Under the pieces are notes generated by a model. It saw only the letters and a list, made by a program, of their open reading frames with translations. It was not told the DNA's origin and ran no database searches. From Klebsiella planticola ATCC 33531 (GTDB lineage Bacteria; Pseudomonadota; Gammaproteobacteria; Enterobacterales; Enterobacteriaceae): a DNA stretch of 64,000 nucleotides. A program made the position numbers and the translations under genes. The DNA is taken from assembly GCF_000735435.1 (NCBI RefSeq), contig NZ_JMPP01000029.1, forward strand, positions 53,648 to 117,647, written 5' to 3'. Shown piece by piece: positions 39,619 to 49,346 of the stretch. Each line of letters begins with the position of its first letter. The first letter of the stretch is position 1.

Positions 39619-40703
39619 TACAGGCCTCGTTCACGCGTCCAGATTCGAACCGGCTGTTGGGCATGCAGTTCGCTTACGCCAGCCGCCACAACGCGCTCGC
39701 CGGCGCTGAGCCCGTCGGTAATGACCACACCCTGGGTGGTTACCTGCCCGACACTCACTTTGCGATCTTCAAGATGCAGCTGTTCTCCATCGCCTTTAAT
39801 TACCCACACGTGCGGCTCATTGCGCGGATGATTATCGGGATTGAACACCGCCTCAACCGGCACCACCAGCGCCTCATGACCCGCGTTGGCGGGCAGATTT
39901 GCCAGATTCACCGTCACGGTTCCGCTGACGCCGCCCACCGCAGGGAAATCAGCCGGACGCGGCATGGTCAAAATCACCTGCCACGTCAGGGTATGATTGT
40001 CGCTGCTGCCGGAATGCTCTTTGTACTGGGCGGTGAACTGGCGCTCCGGCAGGGCGTTGATTTTCACTATCGGGCGGTACTGGGCGTTGCGAATATCAAA
40101 GGCGCTAAACAGGTTTTCCGGAATACTGAAGACCACATCAAGGAGATCGCTACGCGTCAGGGTCACAATGGTCTGGCCGGCGGCGACCACCTGGTGATTG
40201 CGGACCGGCACGCTGGCCGCTACCCCGCTAAACGGCGCGTTTAGCGTCATCTGGTCGAGCTCTTCGCGGGCAATTTTCAGCGCGGCATTTGCCGAGTCGC
40301 GGCTGGCGCGCTGGATGTCCATTTCAGCTTTCGAAATAGCCTGGCGGCCGGCCAGGGTCTGGAAGCGATCGAACTGCCGCTGCGCGAGCGTGGCGGCAGT
40401 TTGTCGTTCATTGAAGCGCTGTTGGGCTTCCCGCGCGTTCAGGCGGGCGAGGACCTGTCCTTGCGTAATGTTCGCCCCCTGGCGAACGTCGAGCGATTCA
40501 ACCTGGCCACCGCGTTTAAAAGACAGATCCGTAGAGTCCCCGGATTCGATGCGCGCAGGAAAAATACGTTGCTGTGAATCACCGACGGCGGTTACCTCCA
40601 CCGCTTTAACCATCCGCGGTAGTGGCGTGACCTGGGGTGCTTTCTGATCGCAAGCTGTTGTTATTAAAATAACAACAGGAATGAGAGAAAAATAACGCTT
40701 CAC
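39618..40703 (-). CDS. RND efflux periplasmic adaptor (membrane fusion lipoprotein)
   Basis: A 361-residue membrane-fusion protein. A short leader ends in a possible lipobox (ITTAC, Cys18), so it is probably lipid-anchored in the inner membrane. A biotinyl-lipoyl-like domain with the helical hairpin at about residues 85-150 and beta-barrel domains follow (GVSGTVTVNL, VWVIKGDGEQ). It links the RND pump to an outer-membrane channel. It follows the 36-residue ORF by 56 bases and is coupled to the RND gene. Confidence 0.9.
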   Translation of the reverse strand: MKRYFSLIPVVILITTACDQKAPQVTPLPRMVKAVEVTAVGDSQQRIFPARIESGDSTDLSFKRGGQVESLDVRQGANITQGQVLARLNAREAQQRFNERQTAATLAQRQFDRFQTLAGRQAISKAEMDIQRASRDSANAALKIAREELDQMTLNAPFSGVAASVPVRNHQVVAAGQTIVTLTRSDLLDVVFSIPENLFSAFDIRNAQYRPIVKINALPERQFTAQYKEHSGSSDNHTLTWQVILTMPRPADFPAVGGVSGTVTVNLANLPANAGHEALVVPVEAVFNPDNHPRNEPHVWVIKGDGEQLHLEDRKVSVGQVTTQGVVITDGLSAGERVVAAGVSELHAQQPVRIWTRERGL

Positions 40704-40759
40704 TGTATTCCCCTCAGTGTGAATAGATTTATTTTACATGTTTGTTACAAGCGCCATGA

Positions 40760-40870
40760 TTATTCAGCCAACGCGGAGACAACGACATAAGTGAATAAAC
40801 CTGTCGCCGTACAGGCAATGATTGCCAGGGCGATAAACAGGCTCAGACGAACCAGACTATAGCCAAACAT
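40760..40870 (-). CDS. 36-residue single-helix membrane peptide upstream of the efflux operon
   Basis: A very short ORF with the best ribosome-binding site in the area (AAAGGAGG, four bases before ATG 40870). The product begins MFGYSLVRLSLFIALAII and ends SALAE: one strongly hydrophobic helix of about 25 residues with a positively charged N-terminal side, suggesting an inner-membrane peptide. It lies 56 bases before the adaptor gene on the same strand, so all four genes could share one transcript. AcrZ, a small helix that binds AcrB, is a functional precedent, but no sequence similarity to AcrZ is seen. Confidence 0.6.
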   Translation of the reverse strand: MFGYSLVRLSLFIALAIIACTATGLFTYVVVSALAE

Positions 40871-41235
40871 CGCGCCTCCTTTAGTACTGGATATATAGTA
40901 AGTAAATTCTCACATGACTAATTATGGGGTGATTTTTGGAAGTACTATAGCTCCTGATTATGAGCATAGTCGTAGAAAAGCGGAAATGTTAAAAAGAGTA
41001 AAAATTGTCCTTATGTCGAAGTTTTAGCGCTGTTTCCAGCCGATTTGTCTGAGGTGGGCGGGCTCTGTGATATTTTTCAATATAATAACCGGTGGCTTAA
41101 TCATGTTAACCGTCCTGTGCTACGTTTAATTATACCGACTTTTGTGCCAGCTTTTGTTTCTGAGATTATTTCCTCAATACGACACGTCAGGCGTTAATCG
41201 CCAACTATTCTATTGGTAATAAAAGGATTGTCTCT
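40871..41235. promoter_or_regulatory. Divergent control region between efflux operon and usp gene
   Basis: A 365-bp AT-rich gap with no further ORF accepted. A partial CRP-like dyad TGTGA-TATTTT-TCAAT (41066-41081) lies about 155 bp before the usp start. No other known operator was recognised. Confidence 0.4.
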
Positions 41236-41667
41236 ATGTATAAAAATATCCTGGTCCCGGTTGATGTCTTTGAAATTGGTCTCGCCGACAAAGCGTTATC
41301 CCATGCTCAGTTTCTTGCGCAAAGCGCTTCCGGGAAAATTCATTTAGTGCACGTAAACCCTCTGTTTTCCCCAGCGCTAACGCGCGGATTTATTTCCGAT
41401 GCACGAAAAATGGAAGACTATCTGGTTAAAAACTCAGAGGAAAAACTGGCTGAGCTGGCCAAAAAGTCCACCTTGCCGGAAAGTGACATCCATATTCATG
41501 TCCGCAGCGGCAATATTCGTGATGAAGTGATCAAACTGGCCGACGAACTGCAGGCGGATGTGGTGATTATTGGCTCGCGTAACCCCAATATTCAGACCCA
41601 CTTGCTGGGTTCCGAGGCGGCAAGCATCGTGCGTTATGCCCACGTTCCGGTTTTCGTTGTGCGTTAG
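41236..41667 (+). CDS. Universal stress protein, UspF/UspG type
   Basis: A 143-residue single-domain universal stress protein, beginning MYKNILVPVDVFE. The nucleotide-binding region GSRNPNIQTHLLGSEAASIVRYAHVPVFVVR resembles the G-2X-G-9X-G-(S/T) signature of ATP-binding UspF-like proteins. It is followed after 50 bases by a cation P-type ATPase on the same strand, probably in one operon. It may modulate survival under stress or the ATPase itself; that link is inferred from position. Confidence 0.88.
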   Translation: MYKNILVPVDVFEIGLADKALSHAQFLAQSASGKIHLVHVNPLFSPALTRGFISDARKMEDYLVKNSEEKLAELAKKSTLPESDIHIHVRSGNIRDEVIKLADELQADVVIIGSRNPNIQTHLLGSEAASIVRYAHVPVFVVR

Positions 41668-41717
41668 GGGCGGCCTGATGCTGTTCTGATTTCCGTTACA
41701 GGAGTGAGGAGATAACT

Positions 41718-44405
41718 ATGAGTACAGACAAACCGGCTGGCCCGTTCTACAAGCTCTCCGTCGATGAAACCCTGACCAGCACCAACAGTTCCTCCGAAGG
41801 TATTAGCAGCGCAGAAGCGGCCTCGCGACTCCAGCAGTACGGTGAGAATGCGCTACCCCAAAAGCCGGGCAAACCCGCCTGGCTCCGCTTCCTCGCCCAT
41901 TTCAACGATGTCCTGATCTACGTCCTGCTGGCAGCCGCGCTGCTGACTGCGGTCATGGGGCACTGGGTTGATACCCTGGTGATCCTCGGCGTCGCGGTGA
42001 TCAATGCCCTGATTGGCCATATCCAGGAAAGTAATGCGGAAAAATCGCTGCAGAGCATTCGTAATATGCTTTCCAGCGAAGCGGTGGTGATCCGTCAGGG
42101 GAACCATGAAACGGTGGCGACCACCGCGCTGGTGCCGGGTGATATTGTGGTGATCCGGGCAGGGGACCGAATCCCTGCCGACCTGCGGGTTATTGAAGCC
42201 CACAATCTGCGTGTGGAAGAGGCGATTCTCACCGGTGAGTCGACGGTCGTGGAAAAAAACACCGAGGCGCTGAGCGGCGAGCTTCCCCTCGGCGATCGCA
42301 CGAACCTGTTGTTTTCGGGGACCACGGTCAGTTCCGGCGGCGGGAAAGGTCTGGTGGTGGCGACCGGCGGGGATACCGAACTGGGCCATATCAACCAGAT
42401 GATGGCGGATATTGAAAAGCACCGTACGCCGCTGCTGGTACAGATGGATAAGCTCGGCAAAGCCATCTTTATTATCATCCTGGTGATGATGGCCGCGCTG
42501 TTCGTCTTCAGCCTGCTGTTTCGCGATATGCCGGTTTCAGAGCTGATGCTCTCGCTGATTAGCCTTGCGGTGGCGTCGGTGCCGGAAGGTTTGCCGGCGA
42601 TCATCTCGATCATTCTCTCTTTGGGCGTGCAGACCATGGCGCGGCAGAAGGCGATTATCCGCAAGCTGCCGACCGTTGAGACCCTCGGGGCGATGACGGT
42701 GATCTGCTCGGATAAAACCGGAACGCTGACCATGAACGAGATGACGGTAAAAGCCGTCATTACGGCGGATACCGTCTATCGGGTAGAAGGCGATAGCTAT
42801 GAACCGATCGGGAATATTCACCCGGTAGATGGCGCTGGGCCGGTTGTGGTGGCCCCCGGTACGCTGCTTGAGCGCTATTTGAGGACCATTGATTTATGTA
42901 ATGACAGCCAGCTTATCAAGGATGAAAGCGGGTTATGGAAAATTACCGGCGGTCCAACGGAAGGGGCGCTGAAAGTGCTGGCGGCGAAAGTCGCGCTGCC
43001 GACTGTGGCCACCGAATTGCGCAGCAAAATCCCTTTCGATTCGCAATATAAATATATGTCGACGCTCTATCGGATCGGTAATGAAGAGATGATCTTAATC
43101 ACCGGCGCCCCGGATGTGCTGTTCCGGCTTTGTCAGCAGCAGCAGACGGAGGATGGCCTGCAGCCGCTGAATCAGCCCTACTGGGAAGCGAAAATCGAAG
43201 AGTACGCGCGGGAAGGGTTGCGAATGGTCGCGGCGGCGTGGAAACCGGCGGCCAGCGGGCAAAGCGAGCTGACCCATCAGGATCTGCAGCAGGGGGTTAT
43301 CCTCCTCGGCATTGCCGGGATGATGGACCCGCCGCGTCCGGAAGCGATTACGGCGATTGGCGACTGCCTGCAGGCGGGCATTCGGGTGAAAATGATCACT
43401 GGCGATCACCCGCAAACCGCGATGAGTATCGGCAAAATGCTTGGCATTGGCAATGCCGGCAATGCCATCACCGGGCGTGAGCTGGAGGTGATGGACGACC
43501 AGCAGCTCAGCGAAGCGGCGCAGAAATTTGACATTTTCGCCCGTACCAGCCCGGAAGATAAATTCCGTCTGGTGCAGGCGTTGCAGAGTAAAAAAGAGGT
43601 GGTGGGGATGACCGGCGACGGGGTGAACGATGCTCCGGCGCTGAAGCAGGCTGATGTCGGGATCGCCATGGGCATCAAGGGAACCGAGGTGACCAAAGAG
43701 GCGGCCGATATGGTGCTGACGGATGATAACTTCGCCACCATCGCCAGCGCGGTCAGAGAAGGGCGGCGGGTGTACGATAACCTGAAGAAAACCATCCTTT
43801 TCATTATGCCGACCAACCTGGCGCAGGGGTTATTAATCATTATTGCGCTGCTGGCGGGGAACTTAATTCCTTTGACCCCGGTGCTGATCTTATGGATGAA
43901 CATGGCGACCTCCGCCACGCTGTCGTTCGGCCTGGCGTTTGAGGCTGGCGAGAAGAACATTATGGCGCGACCGCCGCGCGATCCTAAACTGCATGTTATG
44001 GATGGTTTCGCTATCTGGCGGGTGATTTTTGTGGGTTCGATGATAGCCGTGAGCGCCTTTGTTCTGGAAGCCTGGCTCCAGCCACGCGGCTATTCGCCGG
44101 AGTTTATTCGTACCGTCCTGCTGCAAACGCTGGTGACCGCCCAGTGGTTTTATATGCTCAACTGCCGCGTCGCCGACGGCTTTTCTCTGAGTAAAGGATT
44201 ACTGGCAAACAGAGGCATCTGGATCGTCAGCGCCGTCCTGCTGGCGCTGCAGCTGCTGATCATCTACGCGCCGTTTATGCAAATGCTGTTTGGTACCACC
44301 GCGCTGCCGTTCCGCTATTGGGTGATCACTTTTGTCATCGGATTTGTGATGTTCCTGATTGTCGAGGTCGAAAAACCGTTAACCCGGAAATGGCGCACCG
44401 CCTGA
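41718..44405 (+). CDS. P-type cation-transporting ATPase (P2, Ca2+/SERCA-like)
   Basis: An 895-residue P2-type ATPase. The actuator motif is LTGES (171-175), the phosphorylated aspartate is Asp332 in SDKTGT, and the hinge is TGDGVNDAPAL. The M4 ion-binding motif is PEGLPA (289-294), as in Ca2+- and Na+/K+-type pumps, rather than the PEMLPM-like motif of MgtA. Ten predicted helices include the C-terminal set. Transport of calcium or another cation is inferred; sequence alone does not decide the ion. It lies 50 bases after the usp gene. Confidence 0.9.
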   Translation: MSTDKPAGPFYKLSVDETLTSTNSSSEGISSAEAASRLQQYGENALPQKPGKPAWLRFLAHFNDVLIYVLLAAALLTAVMGHWVDTLVILGVAVINALIGHIQESNAEKSLQSIRNMLSSEAVVIRQGNHETVATTALVPGDIVVIRAGDRIPADLRVIEAHNLRVEEAILTGESTVVEKNTEALSGELPLGDRTNLLFSGTTVSSGGGKGLVVATGGDTELGHINQMMADIEKHRTPLLVQMDKLGKAIFIIILVMMAALFVFSLLFRDMPVSELMLSLISLAVASVPEGLPAIISIILSLGVQTMARQKAIIRKLPTVETLGAMTVICSDKTGTLTMNEMTVKAVITADTVYRVEGDSYEPIGNIHPVDGAGPVVVAPGTLLERYLRTIDLCNDSQLIKDESGLWKITGGPTEGALKVLAAKVALPTVATELRSKIPFDSQYKYMSTLYRIGNEEMILITGAPDVLFRLCQQQQTEDGLQPLNQPYWEAKIEEYAREGLRMVAAAWKPAASGQSELTHQDLQQGVILLGIAGMMDPPRPEAITAIGDCLQAGIRVKMITGDHPQTAMSIGKMLGIGNAGNAITGRELEVMDDQQLSEAAQKFDIFARTSPEDKFRLVQALQSKKEVVGMTGDGVNDAPALKQADVGIAMGIKGTEVTKEAADMVLTDDNFATIASAVREGRRVYDNLKKTILFIMPTNLAQGLLIIIALLAGNLIPLTPVLILWMNMATSATLSFGLAFEAGEKNIMARPPRDPKLHVMDGFAIWRVIFVGSMIAVSAFVLEAWLQPRGYSPEFIRTVLLQTLVTAQWFYMLNCRVADGFSLSKGLLANRGIWIVSAVLLALQLLIIYAPFMQMLFGTTALPFRYWVITFVIGFVMFLIVEVEKPLTRKWRTA

Positions 44406-44675
44406 TACATGAGGCTGTCGCATCGGACAAGGGCAGGCCCGCTTATGTTCAGCAGGCGTATTGTGTTAACCGTGGGGGAAATGGCGCTTCAGGCCGCATG
44501 AGCCGGCGTGGGATTAGCCATTCTTTTTGAGCAGGTCTGTCGGGCCTCTGTTGCCGGTGGGCGGCGGGTAAAAATTCCGCTGGAATTTGAACCCGCCCCT
44601 TTGCCGCTTTCAGTACTCTCTGCCGATCGCCCATTTTTGCCAGCCTAAAGCAGGGGGGGCACAGGACGCTGGCAT
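44406..44675. other. Intergenic stretch between convergent ATPase and dehydratase genes
   Basis: A 270-bp gap. Short ORFs on both strands lack ribosome-binding sites and look random. No clear terminator was found. Confidence 0.4.
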
Positions 44676-45644
44676 TTAATTAATCCCGGCATTTTTTGCC
44701 CAGACATTCATCTCCCGCTGGCTAATATTCCCCCCGCATACGATGAGCCCAATGACCGCATCTTTGGGAAGTTTGGGGATAACCGCATGGGCCGCAGGAA
44801 TGAGCGTCCCGCTGGCGGGTTCCACCCATTGTCTGGCTTGCTCAGCAAAAGTGATCATCCCTGAGACGGCGTCGTTATCTGACACGATGACTATCTCTTC
44901 AAGGTAGCGCTGAGCGTGTTTCAGCATCAACGGATCAATCACCGGGACACCCAGCGTTGACACGGCGGAGGTGATATCGACATTTACAGGCTTGCCCGCT
45001 TTTAATGCCTGATACATTGAACTGGCGCCCACCGTTTCCACTCCCCAGATGCGGATGTGCGGGTTGTGGGATTTAAGCACCGTCCCCACGCCAGCCAGCA
45101 TGGCACCGCCACCGACCGCAACAAACACGTCGGTTAAAGAAGGGCAATCCGCAATCAGTTCGAGCGCCAGAGTGCCATATCCTTCCGCGACACGGGTGTC
45201 GCGACAGTCATCAATGAGATGATATCCCTGTTGTGAAAGGTTTCTGGCCCGTTCAAAAGCGGCATCGACATTTTCTTCAATCATGACCGTGGCGCCGGAA
45301 TGACGTATTTTTTCAACGGATGAGGCCGGAGCATTTTCCGGCATGATGACGGTGACGTCGATATTGAGCGCTTTGGCAGCCTCTGCCACTGCGATACCAA
45401 AGTTACCGCCACTGACGGCAGCGAAGCGGTAATCTTTCCGCTCGCCGCTAAAAGCGGAAAGCAGGTTCAGCACTCCCCTGGCTTTAAATGAACCCCCGGT
45501 CTGCAAATTCTCCAGTTTAAGAAAAACCGCTCTTCCCAGCATATCCGATAATCCCGGAGACAAAACCGTGGGGGTTCGTACGACTGTATCTCTAACCCTT
45601 TCGGCTGCGGCGACAATGGAAGACACAGTCATGTAAGTCGTCAT
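44676..45644 (-). CDS. PLP-dependent threonine/serine dehydratase-like protein
   Basis: A 322-residue fold-type II PLP enzyme. The Schiff-base lysine is in GGSFKARG (about Lys54), and the phosphate-binding glycine loop is VAVGGGAMLAG (about 172-182). The asparagine loop reads SGGNFG instead of the common SxGNHxQ, so the catalytic substrate may differ from threonine. There is no C-terminal ACT regulatory domain, as in catabolic dehydratases and serine/threonine racemase relatives. ATG 45644 follows AGGAGATAG. It is the last gene before cvrA, with no linked transporter or regulator. Confidence 0.78.
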   Translation of the reverse strand: MTTYMTVSSIVAAAERVRDTVVRTPTVLSPGLSDMLGRAVFLKLENLQTGGSFKARGVLNLLSAFSGERKDYRFAAVSGGNFGIAVAEAAKALNIDVTVIMPENAPASSVEKIRHSGATVMIEENVDAAFERARNLSQQGYHLIDDCRDTRVAEGYGTLALELIADCPSLTDVFVAVGGGAMLAGVGTVLKSHNPHIRIWGVETVGASSMYQALKAGKPVNVDITSAVSTLGVPVIDPLMLKHAQRYLEEIVIVSDNDAVSGMITFAEQARQWVEPASGTLIPAAHAVIPKLPKDAVIGLIVCGGNISQREMNVWAKNAGIN

Positions 45645-45809
45645 CGGTCTATCTCCTGTGAAAGCTCTCGGGTAAAAGAGGTGAGGAAACAGGGGGCGTT
45701 TCCCTGCGTCATCGCGGCCCTCAGGGCCGCCGATGCGCGTTTGTTGAGATGATTCTGGGGTCTGTATGCGTCGGTGCCATTCACCGAAGCGAGAGTAGCA
45801 AGAGGCGGA

Positions 45810-47543
45810 TCACTCCGCCTCGTCTTCCGCCACGCGTACCCCGACCTTCAGCACGTGGTCTTCCTCTTTCTCCGCCACCGTCCACAGCATTCCGGCGAAC
45901 TCCACCTGGTCACCGACAACCGGCGCGGCACCGAGCAGGTCCTGAATCACGTCCCCCAGCGACTGCTGGCGTTCGCGAAACTCCTCTCCGCCGTCAAGGC
46001 CGTAAATTTGCGCCACATCGGCGAATTTTGCGCTGGCGTCGAGAATAAAGTCGCCGAAGAAGCGCTGGTCGAGCGCCACCGGCGGCGACTGGCTGAACAT
46101 TTTACCCAGCGCCGGCAGGTCGTGCTCGCGGCCGATCACGCAGAGAATATCGCCTTCGAGCAGGCGGGTGCTGCCGGTCGGGTGCAGCAGAACATTGTCG
46201 CGGAACAGGGCGGCAATGCGGGTTTCCGGCGGCATGTGCAGATCGCGCAGCGCCGCGCCGACGCACCATTTATCGGCGCTCAGCTGGTAAACAAACTGCT
46301 CCCAGGGGTTTTCTGGGTGAATATCCAGCCCGACGCGGGAGATGGGCCAGCCCACCGGCGGAACCACCACTTTGGCTTTTTTCGCCGCCCAGGAGAGGGA
46401 CGTTCCCTGCAGCAGCAGCGAGACCAGCACCACGAAGAAGGCGACGTTAAAGAACAAGCGGGCGTTGTCAAGGCCCGCCATCATCGGGAAGACGGCGAGA
46501 ATAATCGGCACCGCGCCGCGCAGGCCAACCCAGCTGATAAACACCCGCTCGCGCAGGTTAAAACCGCGAAATGGCAGCAGGCCGGCAAAGACCGACAGCG
46601 GGCGGGCGACGAAAATCATCCACATTGACAGCAGTAGCGCCGGGATGGCGATAGGCCACAGATCCGACGGCGTGAGCAGCAGACCGAGCACAAGGAACAT
46701 GGCGATTTGCGCCAGCCACGCCAGCCCGTCAAAGTTCTGCAGGATCCCGTGGCGGTTGCGAATCGGCCGGTTGCCGAGCAGGAAGCCGCACAGATACACC
46801 GCCAGAATACCGCTGCCGTCCAGCGACGTGGTGACGGCAAAAATCATAATCCCGCCGCTCAGCGCCAGCAGCGGATAGAGTCCCGCAGGGAGCACGATGC
46901 GGTTAATCATCTGCAACAGCAGATAACCGCCGCCGAGACCAATCGCAATACCGAGGCCGAACTGCTGCACGATATGCACGGCAAACATCCAGCTCAGGCC
47001 GGTTTCATGCTGCTGAATCATCTCGATAAGGGTAATGGTCAGGAATACCGCCATCGGATCATTGCTACCGGATTCAATCTCCAGCGTGGAGCCCACGCGT
47101 TCGTTCAGCCCTTTACCGCCGAGCAACGAGAAGACCGCCGCGGCGTCGGTGGAGCCGACAATCGCGCCGATCAGCATCCCCTCGATAAGATCGAGATGGA
47201 ACAGCCACGCGGCCATCATCCCGGTCAGACAGGAGGTGATCAGCACGCCAACGGTCGCCAGTGAGAGGGCGGGCCAGAGCGCGACGCGAAACGAGCTCGC
47301 CTGGGTGCGCATGCCGCCATCAAGCAGGATCACCGCCAGCGCCAGGTTACTCACCATGTAGGCGAAAGGGTAGTTGTCAAAAGGGATGCCGCCGATACCA
47401 TCGACGCCGGCCAGCATACCGATGGCAAGGAAAATAACCAGAATCGGGATGCCAAGGCGTGAGGAAAAGGAACTCAATAAAATGCTACAGGTTACTAATA
47501 CAGAACCCAGAATAAACAGACTAATGACCGCACCGGCGTCCAA
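45810..47543 (-). CDS. cvrA: K+/H+ antiporter CvrA (NhaP2)
   Basis: A 577-residue CPA1-family antiporter with about twelve helices (residues 1-400). The ion-binding region has [12 protein letters not shown] and [12 protein letters not shown], followed by a cytoplasmic TrkA-C-like domain and an acidic end. It matches E. coli CvrA (YcgO), which protects cell volume at low osmolarity and effluxes K+. In E. coli it directly follows dadX; here 13 kb of other genes intervene. Confidence 0.93.
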   Translation of the reverse strand: MDAGAVISLFILGSVLVTCSILLSSFSSRLGIPILVIFLAIGMLAGVDGIGGIPFDNYPFAYMVSNLALAVILLDGGMRTQASSFRVALWPALSLATVGVLITSCLTGMMAAWLFHLDLIEGMLIGAIVGSTDAAAVFSLLGGKGLNERVGSTLEIESGSNDPMAVFLTITLIEMIQQHETGLSWMFAVHIVQQFGLGIAIGLGGGYLLLQMINRIVLPAGLYPLLALSGGIMIFAVTTSLDGSGILAVYLCGFLLGNRPIRNRHGILQNFDGLAWLAQIAMFLVLGLLLTPSDLWPIAIPALLLSMWMIFVARPLSVFAGLLPFRGFNLRERVFISWVGLRGAVPIILAVFPMMAGLDNARLFFNVAFFVVLVSLLLQGTSLSWAAKKAKVVVPPVGWPISRVGLDIHPENPWEQFVYQLSADKWCVGAALRDLHMPPETRIAALFRDNVLLHPTGSTRLLEGDILCVIGREHDLPALGKMFSQSPPVALDQRFFGDFILDASAKFADVAQIYGLDGGEEFRERQQSLGDVIQDLLGAAPVVGDQVEFAGMLWTVAEKEEDHVLKVGVRVAEDEAE

Positions 47544-47635
47544 AGTTGACGTACTCCTTACTGGCGTGAAGGTTTTATGAAAGTGACATCATTTTAACAA
47601 TCTGCAGAGTATCCGAAAATGTGTAACGGAAGTTT

Positions 47636-48550
47636 TTATTCTGTCAGTACCGGATGCCCGCTGAGCGTTAAGGTGGTGGTGGCCGCGTTGTTCACCAGCA
47701 GCGCATTCGCGCCGAGGGGCAGAGTCACGGTCTGCTGCTCGTGGCCGAAGTCCAACCCGCTGATGAGCGGAACAGCGAGCTGTGCGCGAAGATAATCACG
47801 GACCTGCGGTAAATCATAGCCCGCGTCGTAATCGTTAGGTCGGGCGCCGGTAAAGCTGCCGAGGACGATGGCGCGCTGATTTGCGAGGATACCACTATTG
47901 AGCAGCTGCAGCAGCATCCGTTCGACGCGGAACGGATGCTCGTTAATATCTTCCAGCACCAGAATGCCGTTGGCGATTTGCGGCAGCCACGGCGTGCCAA
48001 TCAGCGAGGTTATCATCGCCAGATTGCCGCCCCACAGAGTTCCCTGGGTCCGGCAATCCGGGCCTTCGCCCTGCCACTCGAGGGTAAATTCCGGGTTGCG
48101 CAGCGCCTGCCAGAAGTGGTGTTCGGTAAACGGGTCCATGGTTTCGGCGCCAAAGTTACCGGCCAGCATCGGACCACTGAAGGTGATTATGCTACCCTTT
48201 GCCAGCAGGCCCATCTGAATCGCTGTAAAATCGCTGTGTCCGCAAATGATTAGCGGGTTCTGCCGCTGGCGCGCAGCGAGGGCCTGCCAGTCGATGTGCG
48301 GCAGCAGGCGGCTGGCGCCGTAGCCGCCGCGTACCGCCATCACGATGCGATTAGCGCCGTCGAGGGTCGCCAGTTGGTTAATGTCGTTCAGGCGCTCATG
48401 CTCAGTTCCGGCAAACCGCTGCTGGCGGCGAGGGATGACCTCCTGGTGCAGGACCTGATGCCCGGCTTCCTGCAGACGTTGAACGCCGCGGTATGCTGCC
48501 TCCTGGTTGAGGCAGTAACCTGAGGGGGCGACCAGATAAAACTGAGACAT
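47636..48550 (-). CDS. ldcA: Murein tetrapeptide L,D-carboxypeptidase LdcA
   Basis: A 304-residue S66-family peptidase that removes the terminal D-alanine from cytoplasmic murein tetrapeptides during peptidoglycan recycling. The nucleophile serine is in the RGGYGASRLL region (about Ser113), with Glu and His in the C-terminal half (LVLEDINEHPFRVERML and DFGHEQQ). It has the E. coli length and is divergent from emtA. Confidence 0.95.
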   Translation of the reverse strand: MSQFYLVAPSGYCLNQEAAYRGVQRLQEAGHQVLHQEVIPRRQQRFAGTEHERLNDINQLATLDGANRIVMAVRGGYGASRLLPHIDWQALAARQRQNPLIICGHSDFTAIQMGLLAKGSIITFSGPMLAGNFGAETMDPFTEHHFWQALRNPEFTLEWQGEGPDCRTQGTLWGGNLAMITSLIGTPWLPQIANGILVLEDINEHPFRVERMLLQLLNSGILANQRAIVLGSFTGARPNDYDAGYDLPQVRDYLRAQLAVPLISGLDFGHEQQTVTLPLGANALLVNNAATTTLTLSGHPVLTE

Positions 48551-48645
48551 GACAATTCCTTGCTAAGAATGAAAGGGTTATCATGCCGCCTGGAGCGATT
48601 ATTGTCATCTCCAGGCGGCAAACTTCAGCCAATAAGGATAGATGT

Positions 48646-49257
48646 GTGAAATTGAGATGGTGTGTTTTTATCGTTGTATTGTTGGCCGGTTGTAGCTCAA
48701 AACAGGATTACCGTAACCCGCCGTGGAACGCTGAAGTTCCGGTTAAGCGGGCGATGCAGTGGATGCCGATCAGTGAAAAAGCCGGCGCGGCGTGGGGCGT
48801 TGACCCGCAGCTGGTGACGGCGATTATCGCCATTGAATCCGGTGGCAACCCGACGGTTATCAGCAAATCCGGAGCAGTAGGCCTGATGCAGCTGAAGCCT
48901 TCCACTTCCGGGCGCGATGTCTACCGGCGCATGGGCTGGCGCGGCGAGCCGTCGGTCAGCGAGCTGAAAAACCCCGAACGTAATATCTCGATGGGCGCAG
49001 CCTATCTGAGTATCCTTGAGAATGGCCCGCTTGCCGGGATTAAAGATCCGCAGGTGATGCGCTATGCGGTGGTGGTCTCCTACGCCAATGGCGCCGGGGC
49101 GCTCCTGCGTACCTTCTCCTCGAATCGTCAGGATGCGATTGACGAGATTAACGATTTGGATGCCGATGAGTTCTTTGAGCACGTGGTGAAAAAACATCCG
49201 GCTCCGCAGGCTCCGCGCTATATCTGGAAGCTGCAGCAGGCGCTGGACGCCATGTAG
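48646..49257 (+). CDS. emtA: Membrane-bound endo-type lytic transglycosylase EmtA (MltE)
   Basis: A 203-residue outer-membrane lipoprotein with leader and lipobox LLAGC (Cys16). It has a family-1 lytic transglycosylase fold: catalytic Glu in [11 protein letters not shown] (Glu64 in E. coli numbering), then [18 protein letters not shown] and [13 protein letters not shown]. It cleaves glycan strands internally. The GTG at 48646 after AAGGAT gives the E. coli length; the longer in-frame start would overlap the ldcA leader. Confidence 0.95.
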   Translation: MKLRWCVFIVVLLAGCSSKQDYRNPPWNAEVPVKRAMQWMPISEKAGAAWGVDPQLVTAIIAIESGGNPTVISKSGAVGLMQLKPSTSGRDVYRRMGWRGEPSVSELKNPERNISMGAAYLSILENGPLAGIKDPQVMRYAVVVSYANGAGALLRTFSSNRQDAIDEINDLDADEFFEHVVKKHPAPQAPRYIWKLQQALDAM

Positions 49258-49264
49258 CCGCCTG

Positions 49265-49326
49265 CGCTCGCGCTGCGCTTCACGGGGCGACACGTCGGGT
49301 GTCATCCGTAGAGCACAGCGCGAGCG
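49265..49326. terminator. Long inverted repeat between emtA and the receptor gene
   Basis: Perfect 11-bp arms (49265-49275 and 49316-49326) enclose a 40-base loop that contains a smaller ACAC...GTGT dyad. GAATGTTTTTC follows on the plus strand. It probably terminates the two converging genes. Confidence 0.6.
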
Positions 49327-49346
49327 GAATGTTTTTCAGACAATCC

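Noticed and set aside
44449..44634. 61-codon minus-strand ORF between the P-type ATPase and dehydratase genes
   Set aside because: No ribosome-binding site and random-looking composition.
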